A program made the position numbers and the translations under genes. Below, piece after piece: positions 25,654-34,078 of a stretch of DNA of 64,000 bases. How positions within the stretch are numbered: position 1 is the first letter of the stretch; each line of letters opens with the position of its first letter. This stretch comes from an uncultured Muribaculaceae bacterium (GTDB lineage Bacteria > Bacteroidota > Bacteroidia > Bacteroidales > Muribaculaceae). Under the pieces are notes generated by a model that was not told the origin of the DNA, did not search any database, and saw only the letters and a list, made by a program, of their open reading frames with translations. The stretch is from positions 132,401 through 196,400 of the forward strand of contig CAUBJF010000005.1 of the NCBI GenBank assembly GCA_958436175.1. Reading direction: 5' to 3'.

Positions 25654-27366
25654 TTATTTCGTAAATATATAATAGTCATTAATATGCGCCATGCTGTCGG
25701 CATCCACAGTCATCCCCGTGACAATGATTATTGCCGTGTCTCCGTCGATGCCGTCTCTGCCGGTCAGTCCTACCGGTGTAAAGCCTTCCTTAACACAGAA
25801 GAGACTGTCGACATTAATCCTTGTTTCATAGTCGGATAACTGAATGTAACAGGTACCGTCGGAGCCGGGTTGCAGCTTTTCGTTGAAGTATCCGCTGTGA
25901 CGTACCGAGCTATAACCGGCAGGTATCTCCACGCAGCCATCTATGTCAAGACTGAAGAGCATGTCTGTGTCAACAACAACGTCGTAGTCGTCGGGCAGCA
26001 AACGCCATGTCGAGAGCCTTGTATCGGGAAGTGGCAAGATTATGTCGGCAATCTGCGAATGGTCGTCCCAGTCGTCGAGGTATTCGATTCTGGAAGCGAG
26101 ATTACGGCCTTCCTTCTCGGGCATTTCCGCGATTATTTCTTTTATCCTTGTCTCATCGACCGGCAGCTCGGTCACACCCTTGGCGAACAGAGTCTTCCTA
26201 ATCTCGGAACGCATCATACGGTTGTTGATGGATGTGAGATTGAAATCCGGAATCATGGACACTGCTGCGAAAACTACCGCAAACGACACGGCCACGATAT
26301 TGAGGTTGGCATTCTTGCGGACTACCATATAGAAGGCTATGGCATAGGCCCATACATTGAAGACAGCGACGTAGAGGCGCGATGCCGTCGGGCCGTACTC
26401 CCCTATTCTGTATATCAACCCGACGCTCATAAGGACGAGCAGAGGGATAAGAAGCAGAGGGAACCATTGTCTTGCCGCGGATGCCACTTTCCGGGCTCTT
26501 TCCGGAGAATTGTCCACGTACGTATAAACCTGAAGACCATAGAGAACCAAAAGAGTAGAAAGAACCAGCCCCGTCACCATCCATGCCACGGAAGCATTGG
26601 GCAGAGTCCACGTAAACAGTATCTTGGCGGCATAGACATAGAGAATGAGCGTGTAGATGGCCACCAAGGGCAGCAGTACATTCTTGCACAGAGCGCCGAT
26701 CATCATGCCGACTGGCAGAGGCTCGCTGTTTATGTCTTTCGGGCCGGGAATTCTTGAAAGGTAGTAGACACATGGCAGCCACATGCAGAAGACTGCCATG
26801 GCAGCCTTCAGGATTTTGTATGTGTCAAGGCCGAAGAGGAGTTCAAGTGTCGAAAAGATGACAGCACATGCAATAGCCATCACAAATAGGATGAACAGTG
26901 CCGTCAACAATGCCTCTACTTGCAGCAAAGTATAGTTCCACAACTCCTTACGGCCGAGGCGGCGCACCGTCGGGAGGAAGAGCACGGCAGCCGTCAGTGC
27001 GGAGAAAAAGGCAACGCGCCCTATCGATTCGGACTGCCCCCCGATACCGCCCCTGTCGATGATGAAAAAGAAATCGACAAGGACAAGGAGGACGACCGCG
27101 GCCAAGGAGATACGTTTCAGCCTCTCACTTCCGGCAAACTCGCTCCACAGACATACCGCAAGCGAGAGCATGAAGCCCTCACAGAAGGGCCATGCGACGG
27201 ATTCGATAACTTGATCCGGCATGTTGCCGAAGGCATCATAAATAACGCCGAGCAGCCACAAGGCAAAGAGGCAGACGAAGACAAAAGGACAGGCGAAACG
27301 CCTGACGACAAGCTTCATGCTCCTCTTCAGTGCCTCTGCCGAGAAATATCTGCCGAGTCGTGACAT
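25654..27366 (-). CDS. DUF4153-family multi-pass membrane protein
   Basis: A 570-residue protein. About ten to twelve hydrophobic helices fill residues 25-375; a soluble domain of about 190 residues (about 380-570) follows, with repeated short beta-like stretches. The N-terminal LVVRRFACPFVFVCLFALWL and the general layout fit DUF4153, an uncharacterised Bacteroidetes inner-membrane family. No catalytic motif seen. It lies between prfA (9 bp gap) and pyrF. Confidence 0.7.
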   Translation of the reverse strand: MSRLGRYFSAEALKRSMKLVVRRFACPFVFVCLFALWLLGVIYDAFGNMPDQVIESVAWPFCEGFMLSLAVCLWSEFAGSERLKRISLAAVVLLVLVDFFFIIDRGGIGGQSESIGRVAFFSALTAAVLFLPTVRRLGRKELWNYTLLQVEALLTALFILFVMAIACAVIFSTLELLFGLDTYKILKAAMAVFCMWLPCVYYLSRIPGPKDINSEPLPVGMMIGALCKNVLLPLVAIYTLILYVYAAKILFTWTLPNASVAWMVTGLVLSTLLVLYGLQVYTYVDNSPERARKVASAARQWFPLLLIPLLVLMSVGLIYRIGEYGPTASRLYVAVFNVWAYAIAFYMVVRKNANLNIVAVSFAVVFAAVSMIPDFNLTSINNRMMRSEIRKTLFAKGVTELPVDETRIKEIIAEMPEKEGRNLASRIEYLDDWDDHSQIADIILPLPDTRLSTWRLLPDDYDVVVDTDMLFSLDIDGCVEIPAGYSSVRHSGYFNEKLQPGSDGTCYIQLSDYETRINVDSLFCVKEGFTPVGLTGRDGIDGDTAIIIVTGMTVDADSMAHINDYYIFTK

Positions 27367-27375
27367 AGTGCAATA

Positions 27376-28485
27376 CTACAGTTCGGAAGCCTTCAGTTTT
27401 TCGGCATTTTCGGCTATGATGAGATGGTCGATAACGTCCTGAATGTCGCCGTCGACAAAAGCCTGAAGGTTATAGATGGTATAGTTGATGCGATGGTCGG
27501 TGATACGTCCCTGCGGATAGTTGTATGTGCGTATCTTGGCCGAACGGTCGCCGGTGCTGACCATGGTCTTACGGCGCGAAGCTATATCGTCGATATATTT
27601 CTGATGCTCCTTGTCATAGATGAATGTACGGAGGCGGCTGAGGGCACGTTCCTTGTTCTTGGGCTGGTCGCGGGTCTCGGTACATTCGATGAGAATCTCC
27701 TCGGAGACACCCGTATTCGGGTTCTTCCACATATAACGCAGACGCACACCCGATTCGACCTTGTTGACGTTCTGGCCTCCGGCACCGCCGCTTCGGAAAG
27801 TGTCCCATTTGATTTCGCCCTCGTTGATCTCGACATCGAAAGGCTCGGCTTCGGGCAGCACGGCCACCGTGGCAGCCGACGTATGCACACGCCCCTGGGT
27901 CTCCGTTGCCGGGACACGCTGCACACGGTGCACGCCGCTCTCGTACTTCAGTATTCCGTAGACCCCGTCGCCGGTAACCGACAGAACCACTTCCTTATAA
28001 CCACCTGCAGCGCCTTCGCTGGCCGAGGTGACAGCCACGTTCCAGCCCTTGCTCTCACAGTACTTGATGTACATCTTGCAGAGATCCCCGGCGAAGATGG
28101 CAGCCTCGTCGCCGCCCGTGCCGCCGCGTATCTCGAGAATGGCATTCTTGCTGTCCTCAGGGTCGGCAGGAATGAGGAGAAGCTTGATTTCCTCCTCGAG
28201 AGCCGGAAGTTCGGCATTTGCCGCGTCAAGCTGTTCCTTGGCCATGTCGCGCATCTCGGGGTCGCTCTCGTCGGCAAGGATAGCCTTTGCTTCGTCGATA
28301 TTTTCGACAAGGGTACGGTAGCGGCGCGTCGTCGCCGTGAGTTTTTCAAGGTCTTTGTACTCTTTCGAGAGACGGACGTAGCGCTTCATGTCGGCTATCA
28401 CAGCCGGATCCGTAATCAGCGTGCTTACTTCCTCAAAACGGGCTTCGATACCGTCCAGCCTTTGCAAAAGGGATGTGTCTGCCAT
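27376..28485 (-). CDS. prfA: Peptide chain release factor 1
   Basis: A 369-residue class I release factor that reads UAA and UAG. GGAGGQNVNKVESG (near 235-250) holds the GGQ that triggers peptide hydrolysis. Decoding of RF1 type is supported by HRVQRVPATETQGRVHTSA and the C-terminal STGDRSAKIRTYNYPQGRITDHRI block (cited in parts: DRSAKIRTYN and ITDHRI). It starts 14 nt after its predicted transcription start. Confidence 0.93.
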   Translation of the reverse strand: MADTSLLQRLDGIEARFEEVSTLITDPAVIADMKRYVRLSKEYKDLEKLTATTRRYRTLVENIDEAKAILADESDPEMRDMAKEQLDAANAELPALEEEIKLLLIPADPEDSKNAILEIRGGTGGDEAAIFAGDLCKMYIKYCESKGWNVAVTSASEGAAGGYKEVVLSVTGDGVYGILKYESGVHRVQRVPATETQGRVHTSAATVAVLPEAEPFDVEINEGEIKWDTFRSGGAGGQNVNKVESGVRLRYMWKNPNTGVSEEILIECTETRDQPKNKERALSRLRTFIYDKEHQKYIDDIASRRKTMVSTGDRSAKIRTYNYPQGRITDHRINYTIYNLQAFVDGDIQDVIDHLIIAENAEKLKASEL

Positions 28486-28505
28486 AGTCTTCGTTTATTT
28501 TTCTG

Positions 28506-28544
28506 CAAAGTTAAGCAAAAAGTCATGTTTTTTACTTACCTTTG
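28506..28544. promoter_or_regulatory. Overlapping divergent promoters of prfA (-) and sppA (+)
   Basis: TAACTTTG on the minus strand (28506-28513) drives prfA; TACCTTTG on the plus strand (28537-28544) drives sppA. The two -7 boxes are only 23 bp apart, so each -33 region lies inside the other promoter. Neither has a clear TTTG -33 box. Confidence 0.5.
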
Positions 28545-28626
28545 TACGAAAACTCTACCCAAGACGGCCTTTCGCGTCGTTTCTGGGCTTTATTTGTATG
28601 ACTACAAGAAATTTATAAAAAATAGA

Positions 28627-30402
28627 ATGCTGAAACGTTTCTTTATCTCCATGCTCGGCACCATGGCCGGCTTATGGATTTCGATAGCCCTCCTGGTCGT
28701 AGGCGGCATCATCGTCGGCATAGCGGCCCTGAGCAAAAGTGTGACCTCACAACCCATTATCCCGGTCGAAAAGCACTCTGTCCTCTATATCGACCTTTCC
28801 GGCAGCATCCCGGAACGTTTTCAGCCCGCATCCTTCATGGATATGATACAGGATATTGAGAACGACGCGCCGAGCCTCGACGAAATGACACGCGCACTCC
28901 GAAGCGCCGCCAACGACGATAAAATCGAAGGTCTCTATATCCACAGCAGCGGCAGCGCAATGGGCTATGCCTCGCGCGAGGAACTTCTTCAGGCTATCGC
29001 CGAATTCAAGGAATCAGGCAAATGGATATACGCCTACGCCGACAGCTACTCTCAGGGCGACTATCTCATTGCCTCGACGGCCGACAGCCTATACCTCAAC
29101 CCCATGGGCGCTATCGACATACACGGCATCGGCAGCATGACCCCCTTCTTCAAAGGTCTCCTCGACAAGCTCAACGTCAAGGTGCAGATTGTCAAGGTCG
29201 GCACTTTCAAAAGCGCTGTCGAACCCTTCATCCTCACTTCGATGAGCGAGCCTGCACGTCTCCAGATGCAGCAGTACTGCGACACAATCTGGAACTTCGT
29301 AGTCGACAATATAGCCGATAACCGCAATATCAAAGCCGACAGCATCCGCACTATGGCTTCGCAGGCTATCGCTTTCAGAAGCGGCGACTTTTTCCTCGAG
29401 ACAGGTCTTGCCGACAAGCTTGAATACCGCCGAAATATCGATAACAGGCTGCGAGAACTCACCGACATCAAAAAGGACGACGACATCCGCCTGGTCACCC
29501 CCTCCGACTACCTTGCCTCAATGGAGAAAAAGGACAAATCGGGAAAGGACCACGTGGCGGTGCTCTATGCTGTCGGCGATATCGTCGACAGCGGCGATGA
29601 AGGCATCGTAGGCAGCGAGATGGTCGACGAAATCATCGAGCTTGCCGACGACGACAATGTGAAAGGCATGGTTTTCCGTGTCAACTCCCCCGGCGGCAGC
29701 GCCTTCGCTTCGGAGCAGATCTGGGAAGCCCTGACCTACTTCAAGTCGCAGGGCAAGCCTCTCTACGTTTCCATGGGCGACTATGCAGCTTCGGGCGGCT
29801 ACTACATAAGCTGTGCCGCCGACACCATCTATGCCGACGTTACGACCCTGACAGGCTCCATCGGTGTATTCGGTATGATTCCTGACCTTTCCGGACTCGT
29901 CACCGACAAACTCGGTGTCACATTCACCACAGTGGAGACTAACCCCAACGCGGTCGGCCTGTCCATCGTCGAGCCGATGAACCCGACAATCCACTCTTCT
30001 CTCCAGAAGAGCGTCGAGACCATATACGACACCTTTACCAAGCGAGTAGCCGACGGCCGTGGCATGAGTCAGGATTCCGTAAAAGCAATCGCCGAAGGCC
30101 GCGTATGGAGCGGCACAAAGGCACTTCAGATCGGTCTTGTGGACCGCATCGGTACCCTTCAGGATGCAGTATTGGATCTTACCTACAATCTCGGACTCGA
30201 CTCCGACGCTACTGTCTCCTATCCCGAAAGCGAAGATGACTTCTGGATGGAAATCATCCGCAGTTCCAAAGGCTTCAAAGGCATGAATGTGCGCCATGAG
30301 CTTCCTTTCGACAAAGAGACTATGCGCAACCTCATGATCATCAAGCGTCTCAAAGAAGCCAACCCCATCCAGGCAAGGATGCCCGATGTAACAATCTACT
30401 AA
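28627..30402 (+). CDS. sppA: Signal peptide peptidase SppA (67K type, two S49 domains)
   Basis: A 591-residue inner-membrane serine protease that degrades cleaved signal peptides. One N-terminal membrane helix (about 8-32) precedes an N-terminal S49 domain with the general-base lysine expected in KVGTFKSAVEPF (near 195) and a C-terminal S49 domain with MGDYAASGGYYISCAADTIYA, whose Ser (near 390) is the nucleophile. The frame runs open upstream over the whole of prfA antisense; the start at 28627 is chosen because it opens with the membrane helix and lies behind a promoter. First gene of sppA-lpxK-pnp-thiL. Confidence 0.92.
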   Translation: MLKRFFISMLGTMAGLWISIALLVVGGIIVGIAALSKSVTSQPIIPVEKHSVLYIDLSGSIPERFQPASFMDMIQDIENDAPSLDEMTRALRSAANDDKIEGLYIHSSGSAMGYASREELLQAIAEFKESGKWIYAYADSYSQGDYLIASTADSLYLNPMGAIDIHGIGSMTPFFKGLLDKLNVKVQIVKVGTFKSAVEPFILTSMSEPARLQMQQYCDTIWNFVVDNIADNRNIKADSIRTMASQAIAFRSGDFFLETGLADKLEYRRNIDNRLRELTDIKKDDDIRLVTPSDYLASMEKKDKSGKDHVAVLYAVGDIVDSGDEGIVGSEMVDEIIELADDDNVKGMVFRVNSPGGSAFASEQIWEALTYFKSQGKPLYVSMGDYAASGGYYISCAADTIYADVTTLTGSIGVFGMIPDLSGLVTDKLGVTFTTVETNPNAVGLSIVEPMNPTIHSSLQKSVETIYDTFTKRVADGRGMSQDSVKAIAEGRVWSGTKALQIGLVDRIGTLQDAVLDLTYNLGLDSDATVSYPESEDDFWMEIIRSSKGFKGMNVRHELPFDKETMRNLMIIKRLKEANPIQARMPDVTIY

Positions 30403-30438
30403 ACAAAGCATACACTAAAACCTCTAATTCATACGCCG

Positions 30439-31545
30439 ATGAAAAGCGGCTCCGTACTTTCCAAGATGATACTGCTGCCATGTTCCAAAATCTATGGCGC
30501 AATCACCTACACGCGCAACAAAATGTTCGACTGGAAAGTGCTGAAGGAAGTGGAATTCGACATACCAGTCATCACCGTCGGCAATCTCGCCGTCGGAGGG
30601 ACGGGAAAGACACCATTGGTCGAATACCTCGCGAACACTTTCCGGCGCACCAGGAAAGTGGCCGTACTGAGCCGCGGCTACCGCCGCAAGACCAAGGGGT
30701 TCATCATTGCCGGGCGCACATCCACGCCGCAAGACATAGGCGACGAGGCATATCAGGTATATCACAAATTCAACGGAGGCGTTACCGTCGCCGTCTGCGA
30801 AGACCGTGTATTCGGCATTCGCGAGCTGTGCCGCCTCAACCCACAGCTCGACCTCATCCTTCTCGACGACGCTTTCCAGCACCGCTACGTCAAGGCCGCC
30901 GTATCTATCCTCGTAACGGAGTACAACCGACCCGTCTACCACGACAAAATGCTGCCTTACGGGCGCCTGCGCGAGCCCTCGCGAGGCATCAACAGAGCCG
31001 ATATAGTTGTGGTCTCCAAATGTCCCGAAGACATGAGGCCGATCGACTACCGCATGGTAATCAAGAACTACGAGCTCTTCCCCTCGCAGCATCTCTTCTT
31101 CTCGCGCTTCAAGTACATGCCCCTGCAGCCAGTCTTCCCGGACGTTGCTACGGCCGTCCCCTACCTCGACTGGCTTACTCCGGGCGACAGCATCCTTGCC
31201 GTAGCCGGGATAGGCAATCCCCGCCCTTTCGTGCGCCATCTCAAAAATTTTGCCGCAAAAGTCAAAGTCGATGTCTTCCCCGACCATCACTACTACAAAA
31301 AGAAGGACATAGAGTATATTCTGACACGTTTCAAGAACCTTAGGGGCAATCAACGCATTATAGTAACGACGGAGAAGGATGCTGTGCGCCTTGCCGCCAA
31401 CCCATATTACCCTCATGAGTTGAAGGCCCACACGTACAGCCTACCCATCCAGGTCGATTTCGACACCTACGGCACACCGCCCGACATCGTGGAGACAATC
31501 GAAAAGTTTATCGCACACAAACAGCCGGCAACCCACGAGGCATAA
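30439..31545 (+). CDS. lpxK: Tetraacyldisaccharide 4'-kinase
   Basis: A 368-residue membrane-associated kinase that phosphorylates the lipid A disaccharide at the 4' position. The P-loop GGTGKTP lies at about 53-59 within VITVGNLAVGGTGKT; SRGYRRK and LLDDAFQHR are further family motifs. It is 36 bp after sppA in the same direction. Confirms a lipid A-making, Gram-negative envelope. Confidence 0.93.
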   Translation: MKSGSVLSKMILLPCSKIYGAITYTRNKMFDWKVLKEVEFDIPVITVGNLAVGGTGKTPLVEYLANTFRRTRKVAVLSRGYRRKTKGFIIAGRTSTPQDIGDEAYQVYHKFNGGVTVAVCEDRVFGIRELCRLNPQLDLILLDDAFQHRYVKAAVSILVTEYNRPVYHDKMLPYGRLREPSRGINRADIVVVSKCPEDMRPIDYRMVIKNYELFPSQHLFFSRFKYMPLQPVFPDVATAVPYLDWLTPGDSILAVAGIGNPRPFVRHLKNFAAKVKVDVFPDHHYYKKKDIEYILTRFKNLRGNQRIIVTTEKDAVRLAANPYYPHELKAHTYSLPIQVDFDTYGTPPDIVETIEKFIAHKQPATHEA

Positions 31546-31588
31546 GAACCTCGGACTCCTCTATAACTAACAAAAAACACAAGCCAAA

Positions 31589-32401
31589 ATGCTCGAAAAA
31601 ATCAAAGAAACAGCCGACTACCTGCGCAGCCGCGTAGGCCAGATGCCCAAAGTAGCCGTCATCCTCGGCACCGGTCTGGGTTCACTCGTCGACCATATCG
31701 ACAACAAGCTATACATCCCCTACAAAGATATCCCCAACTTCCCCATTTCGACAGTACAGGGCCACAGCGGCAACCTCATCTTCGGCACAATGGGCGGCAA
31801 GCCCGTCATGGCCATGCAGGGCCGTTTCCACTACTACGAAGGCTACGACATGAAGACTGTCACCTTCCCGGTACGAGTTATGAAAGCCCTCGGCATAGAG
31901 ACACTCTTCGTCTCCAATGCAGCGGGAGGTATGAACAAGGAATTCACGGTAGGCGACGTTATGGTCATCACCGACCATATCAACCTCTTCCCCGAGAATC
32001 CTCTCCGCGGCAAGAACTACGAGGAACTCGGCCCGCGCTTCCCGGCAATGACCGAGGCATACAGCAAGGAGCTCATCGCCCTTGCCGACACTATCGCCAA
32101 AGAAAAAGGGCTGCGGCTCATGCACGGTGTATATGTCGGCACACCCGGCCCTACCTTCGAGACACCGGCGGAATACGAATACTTCCGTGTCATAGGCGGT
32201 GATGCCGTAGGCATGTCGACAGTGCCCGAAGTGATAGTGGCACGTCACGCCGATATGCGCGTATTCGGCATATCCGTCATCACCGACCTCGGCGGCAAGG
32301 ACATCACCGAAGTACCGACTCACGAAGAGGTACAGAAAGCCGCCATCAAGGCTCAGCCCAACGTCGAGACCCTGATGAAGGCAATGGTAGAACGTTGCTA
32401 A
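31589..32401 (+). CDS. Purine nucleoside phosphorylase (trimeric, PNP-I)
   Basis: A 270-residue enzyme that splits inosine/guanosine with phosphate. Family motifs: ILGTGLGSL at 25-33, VQGHSGNLIFG, MQGRFHYYEGY, and SNAAGGMN near 110. The trimeric class usually prefers 6-oxopurines. It is 43 bp after lpxK and 12 bp before thiL; the grouping is a transcription unit rather than a pathway. Confidence 0.92.
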   Translation: MLEKIKETADYLRSRVGQMPKVAVILGTGLGSLVDHIDNKLYIPYKDIPNFPISTVQGHSGNLIFGTMGGKPVMAMQGRFHYYEGYDMKTVTFPVRVMKALGIETLFVSNAAGGMNKEFTVGDVMVITDHINLFPENPLRGKNYEELGPRFPAMTEAYSKELIALADTIAKEKGLRLMHGVYVGTPGPTFETPAEYEYFRVIGGDAVGMSTVPEVIVARHADMRVFGISVITDLGGKDITEVPTHEEVQKAAIKAQPNVETLMKAMVERC

Positions 32402-32413
32402 GACCTCAGCCGC

Positions 32414-33436
32414 ATGGAAATATCGCAACTTGGCGAATTCGGCCTCATCGACAGGCTGACGGAAGGTCTTGAAACGGTCAACAGCTCGACAGTGAAGGGC
32501 ATAGGCGACGACTGCGCGCGCCTCTCATTTCCGGAAGGCACCGACGTGCTCGTGACCACCGACCTCCTGCTCGAGAACGTCCATTTCGACCTCACATACG
32601 TGCCTCTGCGTCACCTCGGCTACAAGTCCGCCATCGTCAACTTCTCAGACATCTATGCCGGGAACGGCCGTCCGACGCAGATCACAGTGTCGCTCGGCAT
32701 ATCGAGCCGCTTCACAGTCGAACACATCGAAGAGCTCTACGACGGCATACGTCTTGCCTGCAAGCAGTACGGTGTCGACATCATAGGCGGCGACACGTCG
32801 GCCTCCCATCAGGGGCTGGTTATCTCGATTACCTGCCTGGGCGAAGTGGCAAAGGGCAAGGCCGTAGGGCGCGGAGGAGCTCATGACACCGACCTCATCT
32901 GTGTCAGCGGCGACCTCGGGGCTGCATACATGGGCCTCCAGCTCCTTGAGCGCGAGAAAGTGGCATCGGCAGGACAGAAGGACTTCGTTCCGGACTTCGC
33001 CGGTAAGGAATATCTCATCGAACGACAGCTCAAGCCCGAGGCACGGCGCGATATCATCGAGGGCCTTGCCAAGGCAGGCATTGTGCCAACGGCGATGATG
33101 GATGTCAGCGACGGACTCTCGTCCGAGCTCCTCCACATATGCAAGCAGAGCCACTGCGGATGCCGCGTCTACGAAGACCGCATACCTATCGACTACCAGA
33201 CAGCCGTCATGGCCGAAGAGCTGAACATGAACCTCGTCACGGCAGCTCTCAATGGCGGAGAAGACTATGAACTCCTCTTCACCGTCCCCCTGGCCGACCA
33301 CGACAAGGTGAAGAGCATAGAAGGGGTCAAGGTCATAGGCTATATCACCAAGCCCGAACTCGGCTGCGCGATGATAACACGCGACGGAGGCGAAATCAGC
33401 CTCAAGGCCCAGGGCTGGAACTCGCTCGGAGAATAA
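32414..33436 (+). CDS. thiL: Thiamine-monophosphate kinase
   Basis: A 340-residue ATP enzyme that makes thiamine diphosphate, the active coenzyme. It has VKGIGDDCARL (about 27-37), VTTDLLLENVHFD (about 48-60), NFSDIYAGNGRPTQ and VGRGGAHDTDLICVSGDLG, all matching ThiL; the fold is shared with PurM at the other end of the window. Last gene of its operon, closed by the terminator at 33459-33494. Confidence 0.92.
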   Translation: MEISQLGEFGLIDRLTEGLETVNSSTVKGIGDDCARLSFPEGTDVLVTTDLLLENVHFDLTYVPLRHLGYKSAIVNFSDIYAGNGRPTQITVSLGISSRFTVEHIEELYDGIRLACKQYGVDIIGGDTSASHQGLVISITCLGEVAKGKAVGRGGAHDTDLICVSGDLGAAYMGLQLLEREKVASAGQKDFVPDFAGKEYLIERQLKPEARRDIIEGLAKAGIVPTAMMDVSDGLSSELLHICKQSHCGCRVYEDRIPIDYQTAVMAEELNMNLVTAALNGGEDYELLFTVPLADHDKVKSIEGVKVIGYITKPELGCAMITRDGGEISLKAQGWNSLGE

Positions 33437-33458
33437 GACCTGACTTCAAACCGATAAC

Positions 33459-33494
33459 AAGGGGTTGTATCGCAAGCTGATGCAGCCCCTTTTT
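33459..33494 (+). terminator. Strong intrinsic terminator of sppA-lpxK-pnp-thiL
   Basis: A 13-bp stem (33459-33471 with 33479-33491, two G-U pairs) around a 7-nt loop, followed by TTTT. It begins 23 bp after the thiL stop. Confidence 0.88.
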
Positions 33495-33577
33495 CTGTCT
33501 CCGTAGCTCTCGGGCAAAATAGAAGTGTTAATTTGCAAGTGAGGTGCAGTTGGAGGTCATTTCCTTGCGGCAGAGCT

Positions 33578-33585
33578 TATATTTG
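33578..33585 (+). promoter_or_regulatory. -7 box before the repeat-tract remnant
   Basis: TATATTTG, in the context CTTATATTTGTGCG. The winged-helix gene at 63539 has CTTATATTTGCGCG at the equivalent place, and in both cases exactly 22 nt separate the box from an ATGGAA. No clear -33 box. Confidence 0.4.
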
Positions 33586-33751
33586 TGCGTAACCCAAGAA
33601 ACACGTTATGGAAACTCTCAGACTCAAAAACAAGCACACATCCACTTACCGACAGTCCGACCCTATCAAGCTTCAAATTCCTGACAGGCTAACCGACCTT
33701 CTAACCATCTGTATTATAACTACTTACACGACATTTGTTTACTCCTTGGTT

Positions 33752-33845
33752 GACCCCCTAATGGACTCCTTAATGGACTCCTTAGTTGACCCAAACAAAG
33801 AAATAAAGAATATTAAGAATAAATCTCTCTCTCACTCAAAGAGGG
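33752..33845 (+). repeat. Dispersed repeat, copy 1 (12-nt tandem units plus conserved tail)
   Basis: Starts GACCCCCTAATGGACTCC. Three 12-nt units occupy 33758-33793 and are followed by a purine-rich stretch and TCTCTCTCTCACTCAAA. The same order occurs at 63890-64000, with copy 2 carrying four units and a slightly longer purine stretch. Confidence 0.85.
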
Positions 33846-33945
33846 ACGAGAGTAAATTTTTCAGGAATTTGTCGAGTCGAAAAATCGAGCCGGGAGACCG
33901 GGGAAAAATGCCTCATCGCCGTACAGGCCATGGATCGGACTTGAA

Positions 33946-33979
33946 AAGCCGGGCCCCCGGAAAAGATAAGCCGGGCCCC
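33946..33979 (+). repeat. 12-bp GC-rich direct repeat upstream of parC
   Basis: AAGCCGGGCCCC occurs at 33946-33957 and 33968-33979, 22 bp apart. Each copy includes the palindrome GGGCCC. Between here and the parC start I see only the -7 box at 34046. Confidence 0.6.
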
Positions 33980-34045
33980 GCCGCCTTCACAATTTTGCAA
34001 GGCATTAAGCACCGGCCCGAAGAACATAATTTCAAAGATTTTTCG

Positions 34046-34053
34046 TAATTTTG
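34046..34053 (+). promoter_or_regulatory. -7 box of the parC operon
   Basis: TAATTTTG, about 25 nt before the ATG at 34079. No convincing -33 box 19-21 bp upstream. Confidence 0.45.
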
Positions 34054-34078
34054 TAGGATAAAGCCAACAGAGACTCAA

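Larger units (their letters stand above)
33608..34048 (+). pseudogene. Remnant of a repeat-tract winged-helix gene (147 codons open)
   Basis: An AT-rich island between thiL and parC. The open frame encodes METLRLKNK, then tetrapeptide units of the type D-x-L-x in two blocks (DRLT, DLLT; then LMDS, LMDS, LVDP), then NKEIKNIKNKSLSHSK. This block matches the gene at 63539 nearly base for base, but the winged-helix domain is absent. After about residue 80 the composition turns GC-rich and loses resemblance to any protein, including two copies of AAGCCGGGCCCC. I read it as an internally deleted copy of that gene; a small real protein is possible since the frame is open to 34048. Confidence 0.5.

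Noticed and set aside
27424..28626. A 1.2-kb open frame antisense to prfA, continuous with sppA (992 codons in all)
   Set aside because: prfA on the other strand is intact and conserved. The upstream part has no domain, and sppA has its own membrane-helix start and promoter. Low use of stop-complement codons in GC-rich DNA explains the open frame.
28627..33436. sppA-lpxK-pnp-thiL as a functional pathway
   Set aside because: The genes share a promoter and terminator but belong to unrelated pathways; co-transcription is enough to explain the order.
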